A DNA stretch of 64,000 nt, from NCBI GenBank assembly GCA_050331715.1, contig JBHJGO010000027.1:8067-72066 (forward strand). Reading direction: 5' to 3'. The stretch's first letter is position 1; every line of letters begins with the position of its first letter. The notes beneath the pieces were generated by a model that worked only from the letters and a program-made list of their open reading frames with translations, searched no databases and was not told the origin of the DNA. Positions 15,977 through 24,473 of this stretch are shown piece by piece. The DNA comes from JBHJGO01 sp050331715. Its GTDB lineage: Bacteria > Cyanobacteriota > Cyanobacteriia > Cyanobacteriales > Microcoleaceae. Made by a program: the position numbers and the translations under genes.

Positions 15977-18613
15977 ATGCGAGCCGAAGAGATCATTCAA
16001 AAAAGTGCAAAGATTTTATATCAAAGGGCAGAAAGCCATTTGAATCAAGGACAAGTAGCAGATGCTCAAAAAGCTTGCGAGCAGCTTTTGAAAATTAAGC
16101 CTGATTTTGCACCCGGCTGTAAGTTGTTGGCTGATATTCTACAACGGCAGAAACAATTTGATCAGGCTGAACAGCAGTATCGCTATGCTCTTGAATTGCA
16201 ACCGGACTGGGCAGAAGCCCATGCGAATTTGGGCAGTGTATTTAGTCGTCGCCAGCACTGGCAGAAGGCAATTCAGTGTTATGAAAAAGCAATTGAGTTG
16301 AAACCTGATTTTGCAGGAGCCTATCGCAATCTTGCCAAGGTTTGGCAACAGTTGAACCAGCCCCAGAAAGCCCTGGAGAGTTCCTATCAAGCTGCAACCT
16401 TGGAACCCGAAAAATTAAGCGCTTCAGACCATTACAAGCTGGGAACTCAGCTCCAGCAACAGGGAGAACTCCAATTCGCCACAACCTGTTACAAAAATGC
16501 CATTGCCCAGGACAAAAAATTCATCTCTGCCTATCAATCCCTAGCTGAGGTCTTGAAACATCAGGGGAGAGCAGAAGAAGCAGCTCCCTATTACCGACAG
16601 GCCATTGTTTTGGGCGCAACGCCAGCACCGTCAACCGCCACACCATTACCTGATATCAAATGGCAATTTGTCCAGTCCACCGCTGCTATAGCAAGAACAC
16701 CTCAGGAATCATCCACCCCTGGAGAAGTTGAGTTCCACTCTAGCCCCTCTGCAACCCGTCCCCTCAAGCTAGAACCCCCCGTTGTTTCCAGTGCGAATTC
16801 ATCGAAGTCAGTGCCATCTCAACCAGCATTATCTCAACGATCATCCGTTCAGCGCCCTACTTCTGAAAAAAGTTCAGTCGATTACCTGGATCAGGCTCAA
16901 GCCTACTGTGTGATGGAAGCTTGGGATGCGGCAATTCATGCCTGTCAAGCTGCCTTGAAACTAGATCCAAACCTGGCTGCCGCTTACAAGATTCAAGGAA
17001 ATGCACTGCAAAAACTGGGAGAAGTTGCAGCCGCCGTTCGAGCCTACGAGGCCGCCCTGAAAATCCAACCGCAGTTTCCAGAAGTTCTGGCCAATCTTGG
17101 CAGTCTCTATGCCCAACAACAACGATTGGAAAAGGCAGTATCGTGCTATCAACAAGCCATTCAGCAAAATCCTAAGTTTGCCGGAGCCTATCGCAATCTG
17201 GCTAAAATTTTCACCCGCATGGGAGACGCACAGCAAGCTGCCCACTGTTTGCACCAAGCGCTGACTCTCGAACCAGAGAAAGCAACCGTTAGTGAACAAA
17301 TTAATCTAGCCGATCAATATCTTCAGCAAGGCAAACTGAGGGAGGCATTAACACTCTACCAACAGGTCTTGCAACGAGACCCCAAACTTCCGACAGCCCA
17401 TCGAGGAATCGGAGCCGTTCAAGCCCAACAGGGGAACTGGGAGGCAGCCGTCGCCGCCTACAAGCAAGCATTGACTCTGAATCCTCAGCAATCCAAACTC
17501 TATGAACAGTTAGCTCAAGCATTTCTCAAACAAGAACAGATCCAGGAGGCAATTGAAAGTTATCAACAGTTGCTGAAGCTGAACCCCCAATCTGTGGTTG
17601 CCTACTGCCAACTGGGCGAGATTTTGCAGCAACAGTGGCGACTATCCGAAGCGGAACCGCTCTATCGTCAGGCGGTGAAACTGAATCCCCAATCCATTCC
17701 TGCCTATGTGGGTCTTGGAAAAGTTCTAGCCAAGCAAGAACAGTGGCAAGCGGCGATTTCTGTCCTGCAACCGATTGTGGAACAGGGGAAGATCTCTGAT
17801 GCTGAAGTTTATAAGTTCTTAGCAGATGCTCTGGTCAAAACTGGAGAGTCAGAGGTTGCAATTTCCCATTATCAAACAGCAATTGAACTGAATTTAAGCT
17901 CTGCTGATGCCTATCAGAAATTAGCCGACCTGCTTCGAGAAAAAGGAGAATTTGCAGCGGCTATCTCTGCCTATGAAAAGGCAATTGAACTGGAGCCGGA
18001 TCAGTTTTGGACACAGAATAGCTTGGCAGACAGTTTATTTAACCTGGAACGCTGGGAAGATGCGATTCCGTTCTATCAGAAAGCCATTGAATTAGATCCT
18101 GAATTTTCCTGGTCACACAACAGCTTAGCGGATTGCTTCATGAAACTAGAACGATGGTCAGAGGCGATTGAAACCTATCAAAAGGCAGTTAGCTTAAACC
18201 CGAATTTTCCCTGGTCACATTACAACTTGGGTATTTGTGCAGCTCAGTTAAAAGACTGGCAACAGGCGGTAACTTGCTATCGCCAGGCAATTGAGTTGCA
18301 ATCAGATTTACCCTCTGTGAAAGAACTTCTAGCCGATGCCCTGCGTCATCGGGCCAAGGGAGATTTGGAAACTGCTTTCAGTTGCTATCAACGGTTGATT
18401 CAGAACGATCCTGAGCACGTAGCCCTCTATCATAAAGCATTGGAAATCAAGCCCAATCAAGCTCAGCTCTATGTGCAGTTGGCAGACGTTTTAGCTCGCC
18501 GTAATCATATTGATGGTGCCATTGTGTTCTACCAAATGGCGCTACAACTTGAACCTGAAAACCCAGCAATTTCCCAACGCTTCAATCAAGTTCTCGCCAG
18601 CCAGAATCGTTAA
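15977..18613 (+). CDS. large TPR-repeat protein (about 20 repeats in two blocks)
   Basis: 878 residues, ATG 15977. A first TPR array (about 10-215) and a long second array (about 305-875) are separated by a Ser/Pro/Thr-rich linker (about 215-300) that looks disordered. Repeats follow the W-LG-Y-A-F-A-P pattern (e.g. AEAHANLGSVF, AIQCYEKAIELKPDFAGAYRNLAKV). The block FAGAYRNLAK plus its next repeats occurs in both arrays, pointing to internal duplication. No signal peptide or enzymatic domain is visible. TPR solenoids scaffold protein complexes; in cyanobacteria such arrays often accompany glycosylation or surface-assembly genes. The MATE gene starts 8 bp downstream and is likely co-transcribed. 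Confidence 0.9.
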   Translation: MRAEEIIQKSAKILYQRAESHLNQGQVADAQKACEQLLKIKPDFAPGCKLLADILQRQKQFDQAEQQYRYALELQPDWAEAHANLGSVFSRRQHWQKAIQCYEKAIELKPDFAGAYRNLAKVWQQLNQPQKALESSYQAATLEPEKLSASDHYKLGTQLQQQGELQFATTCYKNAIAQDKKFISAYQSLAEVLKHQGRAEEAAPYYRQAIVLGATPAPSTATPLPDIKWQFVQSTAAIARTPQESSTPGEVEFHSSPSATRPLKLEPPVVSSANSSKSVPSQPALSQRSSVQRPTSEKSSVDYLDQAQAYCVMEAWDAAIHACQAALKLDPNLAAAYKIQGNALQKLGEVAAAVRAYEAALKIQPQFPEVLANLGSLYAQQQRLEKAVSCYQQAIQQNPKFAGAYRNLAKIFTRMGDAQQAAHCLHQALTLEPEKATVSEQINLADQYLQQGKLREALTLYQQVLQRDPKLPTAHRGIGAVQAQQGNWEAAVAAYKQALTLNPQQSKLYEQLAQAFLKQEQIQEAIESYQQLLKLNPQSVVAYCQLGEILQQQWRLSEAEPLYRQAVKLNPQSIPAYVGLGKVLAKQEQWQAAISVLQPIVEQGKISDAEVYKFLADALVKTGESEVAISHYQTAIELNLSSADAYQKLADLLREKGEFAAAISAYEKAIELEPDQFWTQNSLADSLFNLERWEDAIPFYQKAIELDPEFSWSHNSLADCFMKLERWSEAIETYQKAVSLNPNFPWSHYNLGICAAQLKDWQQAVTCYRQAIELQSDLPSVKELLADALRHRAKGDLETAFSCYQRLIQNDPEHVALYHKALEIKPNQAQLYVQLADVLARRNHIDGAIVFYQMALQLEPENPAISQRFNQVLASQNR

Positions 18614-18621
18614 GAAAACCC

Positions 18622-19929
18622 ATGAAACTTGATGAACTAAAACACCGCTTTTTCAAACTAGCGGCCTTTAATATCCTGTCCAATTTAATGGTTCCCCTGG
18701 CTAGTTTAGTGGATACGGCCTTCTTGGGGCATTTGGCTGAAATTCGGCATTTGGCAGGAGTGGCTTTGGCCGCCGTTCTATTCAAATATCTCTACTGGAC
18801 ATTTGGATTTCTTCGGATGGCGACGACAGGATTAACGGCTCAGGCAATGGGTCGTCGGGATAAAGAAACAGTTTGGTTGATTCTACTACGGAATAGCATT
18901 CTGGCCTGTTTGATTGGGTGCATGATTCTGTTATTACGAGTTCCAGTGCGAGAAATCGGTTTCTGGATTTTGAGAGCAGCACCAGAAATTGAAACATCTG
19001 GACAAGACTACTACAATGCTCTGGTCTGGGGCGCGCCCGCAACTCTAATCAACTTTGCACTCCTGGGTTGGTTCCTGGGTCGGGAAAACGGACGTCAGGT
19101 GTTACTCCTGTCAATGGTGAGTAATCTCAGCAATATTGCTTTAAATTATTGGTTCATTGTTCAGTTGGGTTGGGCAAGTGCTGGAGCCGGAGCTGCAACT
19201 GCCCTGAGTCAGTACTTAATGTTAGTTACGGGATTGATTTTCATTGTTTGGGAGCAGCCAGGAAAGATGCTACGAACGGTTGCTCCTCAAATTTGGAATT
19301 GGAGTGAATTGAAGGCTTCCATTATCTTGAACTCAAATATTCTAATCCGTACTTTTGCGATCATTTCGGTCTTTTCCCTCTTCATCAATTTCAGTGCAAA
19401 TTTAGGAACCGAAGTTCTGGCGATTAATGCGCTGTTAATGGAAGTAATTGGCTTGTCGGCCTATTTTTTAGATGGGTTAGCATTCGCCACGGAGAGTTTG
19501 GCAGGTAATTTTCAGGGAGAATCCGATAGCAGTCAACTGAGACAGCTCCTACGACTCTCAGGAGGATTAAGCCTGGGTCTGGGTTTGAGTCTACCCCTAA
19601 TCTTTATCACTGTGCCGAGGATTTTCTTTCAACTGCTCACGAGTCACAGCGAGATTATCGACGGGATTGAACAGTATGTTCTATGGCTATTACCTGTGAT
19701 CGGTTTTGGTTCGATTGCCTTCATGTTAGATGGATATTTTTTAGGATTGACCGCAGGAAAAGTTCTACGGCAATCAGCCGTCCTTTCAGCCATAGTCGCC
19801 TGTATTCCCATGTTAATCAACCTGCGATTTTTCCAGAGTATTCATCTGCTTTGGTTTGCCCTGGCACTATTTATGTTGTTCAGAGGCTTAACTCTAGGGC
19901 GACAAGTCGCTCCGACTTTAAGTCGATAA
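18622..19929 (+). CDS. MATE-family efflux transporter (DinF-like)
   Basis: 435 residues, about 12 membrane spans. N-terminal LMVPLASLVDTAFLGHL is the MATE first-helix signature; TGLTAQAMGRRD follows the second/third helices. DinF-like members exchange Na+ or H+ for cationic drugs or other small molecules across the inner membrane. It starts 8 bp after the TPR gene stop, so it is the second gene of that unit. Substrate unknown. Full length with no lesion, in contrast to the other MATE gene near 41 kb. Confidence 0.92.
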   Translation: MKLDELKHRFFKLAAFNILSNLMVPLASLVDTAFLGHLAEIRHLAGVALAAVLFKYLYWTFGFLRMATTGLTAQAMGRRDKETVWLILLRNSILACLIGCMILLLRVPVREIGFWILRAAPEIETSGQDYYNALVWGAPATLINFALLGWFLGRENGRQVLLLSMVSNLSNIALNYWFIVQLGWASAGAGAATALSQYLMLVTGLIFIVWEQPGKMLRTVAPQIWNWSELKASIILNSNILIRTFAIISVFSLFINFSANLGTEVLAINALLMEVIGLSAYFLDGLAFATESLAGNFQGESDSSQLRQLLRLSGGLSLGLGLSLPLIFITVPRIFFQLLTSHSEIIDGIEQYVLWLLPVIGFGSIAFMLDGYFLGLTAGKVLRQSAVLSAIVACIPMLINLRFFQSIHLLWFALALFMLFRGLTLGRQVAPTLSR

Positions 19930-20063
19930 TTTGTCGATAATTTATTGGGTTGAAAATATCAGTAACATGATTCTCGTGTAGGCAGTAATCCAGGCAATCC
20001 GCTCTCACTGTCTGGCGAGCTGCTATGCTAGAGGTCTAGAGTATTAACCAGAACTCTCTTGGC

Positions 20064-20807
20064 ATGGTTTTACAGGTTCGCCCCCAGCAGAAATCACCCA
20101 CAGTCACTTGGGAAGCACTTCCAGCCGATTTTGTTCTGCCCGATGTCCCTGTGGAAAATATTCAACAACCTACTCAAGCTGCTTCGTTAACCGACGCTCT
20201 AGGTGCTGCTGAGTACATTCAGCCCCAAATGTTAATTGGCTCAAATTTTGGCCTGGTGGCCACAGTCAATGCCAAAACCGTTGTGAAAGCGCCCGATTGG
20301 TTTTACGTTCCTCAGGTTCAGCCCGTTGCCCCCGGTGTGATCCGTCGCAGTTATACCCCCCACGTAGAGGGAGAACCTGTAGCTGTTGTAATGGAGTTTC
20401 TTTCTGATACAGAAGGGGGAGAACTATCCATCCGTTCATCGCCGCCCTACGGTAAGTTGTACTTCTACGAACAGATCTTGCAAGTTCCAACCTATGTTAC
20501 CTTTGACCCCTATGACTTGAGCTTGCAAGTGCGATGTTTGCAGAAGGAGCGATATGTACTGCAAACTGTCAATGAAAATGGGCAGTTTTGGATTCCTGAA
20601 CTAGAGCTGTTTTTGGGGATTTGGTCTGGAGAACGTTTAGGACACAACATCAATTGGCTCCGTTGGTGGGATCGGTCTGGCAATCTGTTGCTGTGGAGTA
20701 GCGAACAGGCTGAACAGGAGCGTCAACGGGCTGAGCAGGAAAGCCAACGGGCTGAGGCTTTAGCGGCTAAATTGCGAGAATTCGGGGTTGATCCTGAGTC
20801 ACTCTAA
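20064..20807 (+). CDS. Uma2-family (DUF820) putative endonuclease with charged C-terminal coil
   Basis: 247 residues. Core motifs are KAPDWFYVPQV, AVVMEFLSDTEGGE and KLYFYEQILQVPTYVTFDP, giving the D...E...K/Y arrangement of Uma2 proteins, then FWIPELELFLGIW. The end is a helical repeat of the type QAEQERQRAEQESQRAEAL followed by AAKLRE.GVDPESL, a common Uma2 tail that may mediate assembly. Monocistronic by appearance (134-bp upstream gap); a broken kinase gene follows 28 bp later. Second Uma2 gene in the window and only moderately similar to the one at 11.6 kb. Confidence 0.85.
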   Translation: MVLQVRPQQKSPTVTWEALPADFVLPDVPVENIQQPTQAASLTDALGAAEYIQPQMLIGSNFGLVATVNAKTVVKAPDWFYVPQVQPVAPGVIRRSYTPHVEGEPVAVVMEFLSDTEGGELSIRSSPPYGKLYFYEQILQVPTYVTFDPYDLSLQVRCLQKERYVLQTVNENGQFWIPELELFLGIWSGERLGHNINWLRWWDRSGNLLLWSSEQAEQERQRAEQESQRAEALAAKLREFGVDPESL

Positions 20808-20835
20808 AATAATTTCCCGAAATTAGAAATCGTTG

Positions 20836-21201
20836 ATGCTTTACATTTTTGGCGGCTTGCCGGGTACAGGGAAATCCACACTAGCTGCGGCACTGGCCCA
20901 TCAATGCAATGCCCTTTACCTACGGATTGACACCATTGAACAGGCCATGAAAAATGCAGGCATTACGGAAATCGGGCCCCTGGGTTACGAAGTGGCCTAT
21001 AAAGTTGCTTTAGAGAATCTTCGTTTAGGAACTGATGTTGTGGCAGATTCAGTGAATCCATTGAAAATCACGCGAGATGCCTGGCGAGAAATCGCAGCTC
21101 AAGCCAACAGTCCATTTGTGGAGATCGAAATTATCTGCTCGGATCTGAAAGAACATCGCATTCTTATCAGCGGAAAACCCAACACTTTTCAAACATGCTG
21201 A
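20836..21201 (+). pseudogene. P-loop kinase (zeta-toxin/AAA_33-like), 3'-truncated
   Basis: Starts at ATG 20836 (a TTG lies just before it). Residues 4-16 carry a clear Walker A (FGGLPGTGKSTLA); LRIDTIEQ, VVADSVNPL and a lid-like EIIC-DLKEHR follow. Relatives are about 165-180 residues and continue after the EHR motif with a lid and a conserved LPTW-type segment. Here similarity stops at about residue 107 and an unrelated 13-residue tail leads to TGA. None of the other frames restores the missing part, so a deletion or rearrangement at about 21150 is likelier than a frameshift. Such kinases phosphorylate small substrates, but this copy lacks the lid and is probably inactive. Confidence 0.65.
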
Positions 21202-21248
21202 GTTTTCCCAGGAAGCAGACTATGGAAACTCGATAACGAAGTTACCTG

Positions 21249-21995
21249 CTAGTTCTGACAGAATGTTTCGTGAACACCGTCTAGCAATAGGTTCAAGGCT
21301 ACAACCGCTTGCTCAACTGCGGCTAGAGCTTCCCGTTGCTGTTCAGGAGTTTCACATAGATCAACCAAAGCTTCACGAGTAACTTGGCTGTGGATTTCAT
21401 CGGCCTTTTCGTGTACCTGGAAGAAGGACAATGCCCGATCATTGTCAATATTATAGAACTGCTTCAATCCGGCAATTTTTGTGGTGGAAACTTCAGGAAT
21501 TTGAGATTCGTAAGCATAGAGTGCTGCCAGACCAACAGCTGGATTTTCACTGCGGGCCAATCGCTTCAGTGTTGTAACAGATTCCTTAGTTTTCTCTAAA
21601 TGCTCACGGTTTAGAACAGCTTCACGATCAACACCTAGACCCTCTGCAAAACGTAGCCAGAGTTCAGGATGATTGACTGCACCATGCTCCTCTTCAATCA
21701 AGTTTTCCAGCAGCATGCGACGAATTTTCAGATCATCACAAGCAGCATGGGTCGCACTAACATAGGTGGGGAAGTAATGAACTTGCAGGTAATACTCCTG
21801 AGCATACTCCTGCAACATTTCTAGGGACAACTTACCCTCATTCCACAGTTGGTAGAAAGGGTGTTGAAGTAGGTGATTTTGCTCAATTACTGCGTCTAGT
21901 TGAGCTAGAAACTCAGAGTTAGTCGTTGATTTTTCCTGGGATAATTTCTCTTGGGCTAGCATGTGTCGAAAATCTCTCAACTCAATAATTTCCAT
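21249..21995 (-). CDS. CADD/PqqC-like (TenA-fold) diiron protein, probable pABA-forming enzyme
   Basis: 248 residues in the CADD branch of the TenA/PQQC superfamily, all-helical. Candidate metal ligands are an EEEHG cluster (101-104), H109 in NHPELW, E163 in YESQIPE, and H195/D199/H202 in FFQVHEKADEIHS. Y48 and K173 may correspond to the Tyr and Lys important in Chlamydia CADD. CADD makes p-aminobenzoate from one of its own tyrosines in a self-sacrificing reaction, by-passing PabABC; homologues occur in cyanobacteria. A pABA role here is family inference. It is transcribed alone on the minus strand, convergent with the broken kinase. Confidence 0.82.
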   Translation of the reverse strand: MEIIELRDFRHMLAQEKLSQEKSTTNSEFLAQLDAVIEQNHLLQHPFYQLWNEGKLSLEMLQEYAQEYYLQVHYFPTYVSATHAACDDLKIRRMLLENLIEEEHGAVNHPELWLRFAEGLGVDREAVLNREHLEKTKESVTTLKRLARSENPAVGLAALYAYESQIPEVSTTKIAGLKQFYNIDNDRALSFFQVHEKADEIHSQVTREALVDLCETPEQQREALAAVEQAVVALNLLLDGVHETFCQN

Positions 21996-22050
21996 ATCTT
22001 ACACTAATGCTGTAACGGCTCTAGTACACACTTCCGGGCGGATGAACCCA

Positions 22051-22764
22051 TTACAGTAAACCCGTGTGGACAATCTCCATCACGAGCCCGGTTGAATCCA
22101 TTTCAGGTTGTAGAGGCAATGTGACAAGACTCTTTTGACTTGATGTAACCGCACAGACTAGGGCATCAACAATATCGTCATCTGCCACCTGACTTTTGCG
22201 ATATTCCTGCCGGGCTGTAGCAAAAATTTGCGCCGCATCGGGACAATATTTTGATAAGACCTGTAATCGTTGCTTGAGTCCCAGCTCTGTTTTTTTGGAA
22301 TGTTCGATAATTTTCTGTCCATTCAAAGCCCAAAAACAAACTTCTGGATGGCTCTCCCGAATTGTTTCCTCTCCTGGGCGGGATTGCAAATACTGATCCA
22401 CCTCCCGGATTTTAGGAAGGATGTTCCAGGTTTGTTTGGACAGCTTGCGCCCGGAACAGCGATAGTTCTCCTGGCTGGCCTGTTGGTAATCCTGCACTTC
22501 CAACACAGAACGCACAGGAGCAGGAAAAATACTGGAACTCCGTTTGGGCTTGAGCAACTTCCTGGCTTCTAGATCGCACAGCCGTTCAGTTGGGTTGACA
22601 TCCCGCAGACCAATGGGAATATCAACCAAAATTTGCTGCTGCCCATGCCGCAGCGTTTGAATTTCTGCGAAGGTGTTCAACGTACCAAAGCACCAGGTCT
22701 GATCCAGATTGAGTCCGATATAGAACCAACCCGAACGACAGCCATCCAATCCCAGGTATTGCAT
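22051..22764 (-). CDS. DUF429-family protein (predicted RNase H-fold)
   Basis: 238 residues from ATG 22764; a much longer open frame upstream only reads through the aldo/keto reductase gene in another frame. Motifs are YLGLDGCRSGW at the start (acidic D near the N-terminus, as in RNase H-like folds), ILVDIPIGL, SSIFPAPVRSVL, ESHPEVCFWALNG, and DDIVDALVCAVTS near the end (second acidic cluster). DUF429 proteins are predicted nucleases with unknown substrate. The gene begins 10 bp after the aldo/keto reductase stop, so the two are co-transcribed and probably translationally linked. Confidence 0.85.
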   Translation of the reverse strand: MQYLGLDGCRSGWFYIGLNLDQTWCFGTLNTFAEIQTLRHGQQQILVDIPIGLRDVNPTERLCDLEARKLLKPKRSSSIFPAPVRSVLEVQDYQQASQENYRCSGRKLSKQTWNILPKIREVDQYLQSRPGEETIRESHPEVCFWALNGQKIIEHSKKTELGLKQRLQVLSKYCPDAAQIFATARQEYRKSQVADDDIVDALVCAVTSSQKSLVTLPLQPEMDSTGLVMEIVHTGLL

Positions 22765-22774
22765 GAAATTTGTA

Positions 22775-23872
22775 TCAAGAAGGTTTCCGACCTGCGGCGA
22801 AATAACTATGATGGGATGGCGGGCGGCGTGCCACCCGCCATTCAGCCTCCGTTGATACAATATCAAAAAAAAATAAACGGGTCTGAAAAATATTTTGCAC
22901 CATCTTTTTAGGGGAATTGGCGGCGGCTTGATCCAGGGCAGTAACTTCCGCGTCATCGAGCTGCCAACCCAAAGCTCCCAAATTTTCCTGAGCCTGCTGA
23001 ATCGTTTTTGCTCCCGGAATTGGAATGGTTCCTTTACAGATACACCAATTTAGCGCCACCTGAGCCATCGTCTTCTGGCGCTGTTGGGCAATTTCCTGCA
23101 AACAGTCCAGGAGGGATTGAATACCGGGGAGTAATTGCCGAAACAATAGCCCTCGAATTCCTTTAGGCAAGGAGTTTTTATCCTGATACTTGCCTGTCAG
23201 CAAGCCTAAACCCAGTGGGCTATAGGCGATTAACTGAATATTCAGTTCGTCACAGACCTGCTTCAGCTCCAATTCCACAAGGGGATAGGTAGAGAGCAGA
23301 GAGCACTGAACTTGTAGGGTGGCGATCGCCACTCCTCGCTCAGCAAATCGTTGATGAACTTTTCTCAACCGTTTTGGCCCATAGTTCGATAGCCCCACAT
23401 AACCAGCCAAACCCTGCTCACAGGCATTGATTAAACCCTCTAACAGCGCTTGCTCTTGCCAGGGGAAATAATTGGCCGTTGACCAGTGCATTTGCACGAG
23501 ATCTACGGTTCGGCCCAGTCGCTGGGTTGAGGCTCTACAGGCAGCCACCATTGAATTGGGCGTGAGTCGCCAAGGATAGGCAGCTAGCTTGGTGGCCAGA
23601 CAAATATTCTCTCGATTAACACCGGAATATTCCTGGGAAAACTGCCCCAACAACGCTTCACTGCGACCATTGAGTTTCCCCGTACCATAGGAATCTCCAG
23701 TGTCAAACAGGGTAACTCCATGTTCAACACACAGATTGAATACCTGCTGCAACTGCTGATCCATCCCAGGGTCGTATCCCCATAACAGGCGATTGCCCCA
23801 TGCCCAGGTTCCACAGCCCATTCTGGGGAGGGAAAGTTTGGGAGGGGAAATGTCTTGTTCCTGGATTAACAA
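22775..23872 (-). CDS. aldo/keto reductase with unusual C-terminal extension
   Basis: 365 residues. The NADPH-dependent (beta/alpha)8 AKR pattern is clear: FDTGDSYG with Asp-Tyr (catalytic Tyr 63), KLAAYPW with the Lys, VQMHWS with the His, YSPLGLGLL and IPIPGAKTIQQAQEN for cofactor binding. The typical end, a KKMVQNIFQTR-like stretch, lies at about residues 321-331. Beyond it, 34 residues are encoded by a poly-T run and a GC-rich palindrome (22816-22841), so the natural stop seems to have been displaced by inserted repeat DNA. The enzyme would still reduce small carbonyls. Start ATG 23872; DUF429 gene follows. Confidence 0.9.
   Translation of the reverse strand: MLIQEQDISPPKLSLPRMGCGTWAWGNRLLWGYDPGMDQQLQQVFNLCVEHGVTLFDTGDSYGTGKLNGRSEALLGQFSQEYSGVNRENICLATKLAAYPWRLTPNSMVAACRASTQRLGRTVDLVQMHWSTANYFPWQEQALLEGLINACEQGLAGYVGLSNYGPKRLRKVHQRFAERGVAIATLQVQCSLLSTYPLVELELKQVCDELNIQLIAYSPLGLGLLTGKYQDKNSLPKGIRGLLFRQLLPGIQSLLDCLQEIAQQRQKTMAQVALNWCICKGTIPIPGAKTIQQAQENLGALGWQLDDAEVTALDQAAANSPKKMVQNIFQTRLFFFDIVSTEAEWRVARRPPSHHSYFAAGRKPS
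22816..22841. repeat. GC-rich perfect-type palindrome at 3' end of aldo/keto reductase gene
   Basis: Two 12-nt arms (ATGGCGGGCGGC / GCCACCCGCCAT) around a 2-nt loop, one G/T wobble. It lies inside the coding frame, near the stop. In RNA it would be a very stable hairpin just before the DUF429 start. It could be a mobile REP-like unit or an attenuating hairpin. Confidence 0.8.
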
Positions 23873-23941
23873 CGGTCTATAGGAATCAACTAACGGTTAA
23901 TAAACGGGACTGGCCGGATTCGAACCGGCGACCTAGCGCTT

Positions 23942-24246
23942 CAGATTGGTGTGAGTTTCCCCACTCTCTGGACTATTCCTTCACCGTGGGTTGTCGGCCA
24001 TTGAACGTTGCATTGAACATTACATTGAACGCCGATGAACCTTTAGGTGGTGGCCGTTATGTTCGAGAAGATTTGGGTTTGACTCCCCGAACCAGTCTCT
24101 GAACCTTCTCTACCCCTAATTATGTAGAGCTTGGCTCAAGATTACCCTATTCACTGCAAGTTCATAGAGAACTGGCGAGGAACTTAGGCTTCCTTGAGTT
24201 TGACCACATTCACACCTGGAGTTTCCTGCCAGGGTGCCCGATTTTC
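23942..24246 (-). ncRNA. group I self-splicing intron in tRNA-Arg(CCU), 305 nt, no ORF
   Basis: The last exon base is T (U36) and the last intron base is G (omega-G), as for group I. The R element TTCAGAGACTG (minus strand, inside 24092-24105) and S element GGAATAGTCCAG (inside 23968-23980) pair to give P7 (GACT/AGTC). A P9-like hairpin GTGGG-GAAA-CTCAC with a GNRA loop lies near 23950-23965. The first intron bases include a GGG that can pair with CCU of the 5' exon for P1. No endonuclease frame is present. Between R and S, three 12-nt tandem units (23999-24034) enlarge the P8 region. Structure is read by eye, not folded. Confidence 0.9.
23999..24034. repeat. three tandem 12-bp repeats inside the intron
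   Basis: Consensus CATTGAACnnnn three times (CATTGAACGTTG, CATTGAACATTA, CATTGAACGCCG). It falls between the two P7 strands, so in the P3'/P8 part of the intron, where length changes are tolerated. Confidence 0.85.
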
Positions 24247-24473
24247 AGGAGGCGCTTGCTCTATCCATCTGAGCCACAGCCCCAACTAGGCTACAGCGAA
24301 CTATGCTGCATCTATCTATTTTAGCAAAACTGCGGGAAGCCCTACCCACGATCTTCGATTTGTGGTCGTATCAGAGGATCACTAAGGTGGGCTTTGCTCA
24401 GTAGTCCGCAGTTTACTCGCGGATAGGATAACAACCTAGCTGAAAGTGGTGCTGGAACGAAGCCATTGTTTCC

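Larger units (their letters stand above)
23905..24283 (-). tRNA. trnR-CCU: tRNA-Arg(CCU), split by a group I intron
   Basis: On the minus strand the 5' exon (24283-24247) has acceptor strand GGGGCTG, D-stem GCTC/GAGC, anticodon-stem AGCGC and loop CTCCT. The 3' exon (23941-23905) continues AA, GCGCT, variable AGGTC, T-arm GCCGG-TTCGAAT-CCGGC, acceptor CAGTCCC and G73. All stems pair: acceptor 7/7 with one G-U, anticodon stem 5/5, T-stem 5/5. The anticodon is CCT, so Arg. CCA is not encoded. The intron sits directly after the third anticodon base (position 36), a known group I site. The mature tRNA would be 74 nt before CCA addition. Confidence 0.95.

Noticed and set aside
22765..22956. N-terminal extension of the DUF429 gene
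   Set aside because: Overlaps the aldo/keto reductase in another frame; family start motif YLGLDGC begins right after ATG 22764.
23800..24102. Open frame of 100 codons on the plus strand containing a WPDSNRRPS-type string
   Set aside because: It is the antisense reading of the tRNA-Arg 3' exon and intron; this peptide is a well-known false product of tRNA genes.
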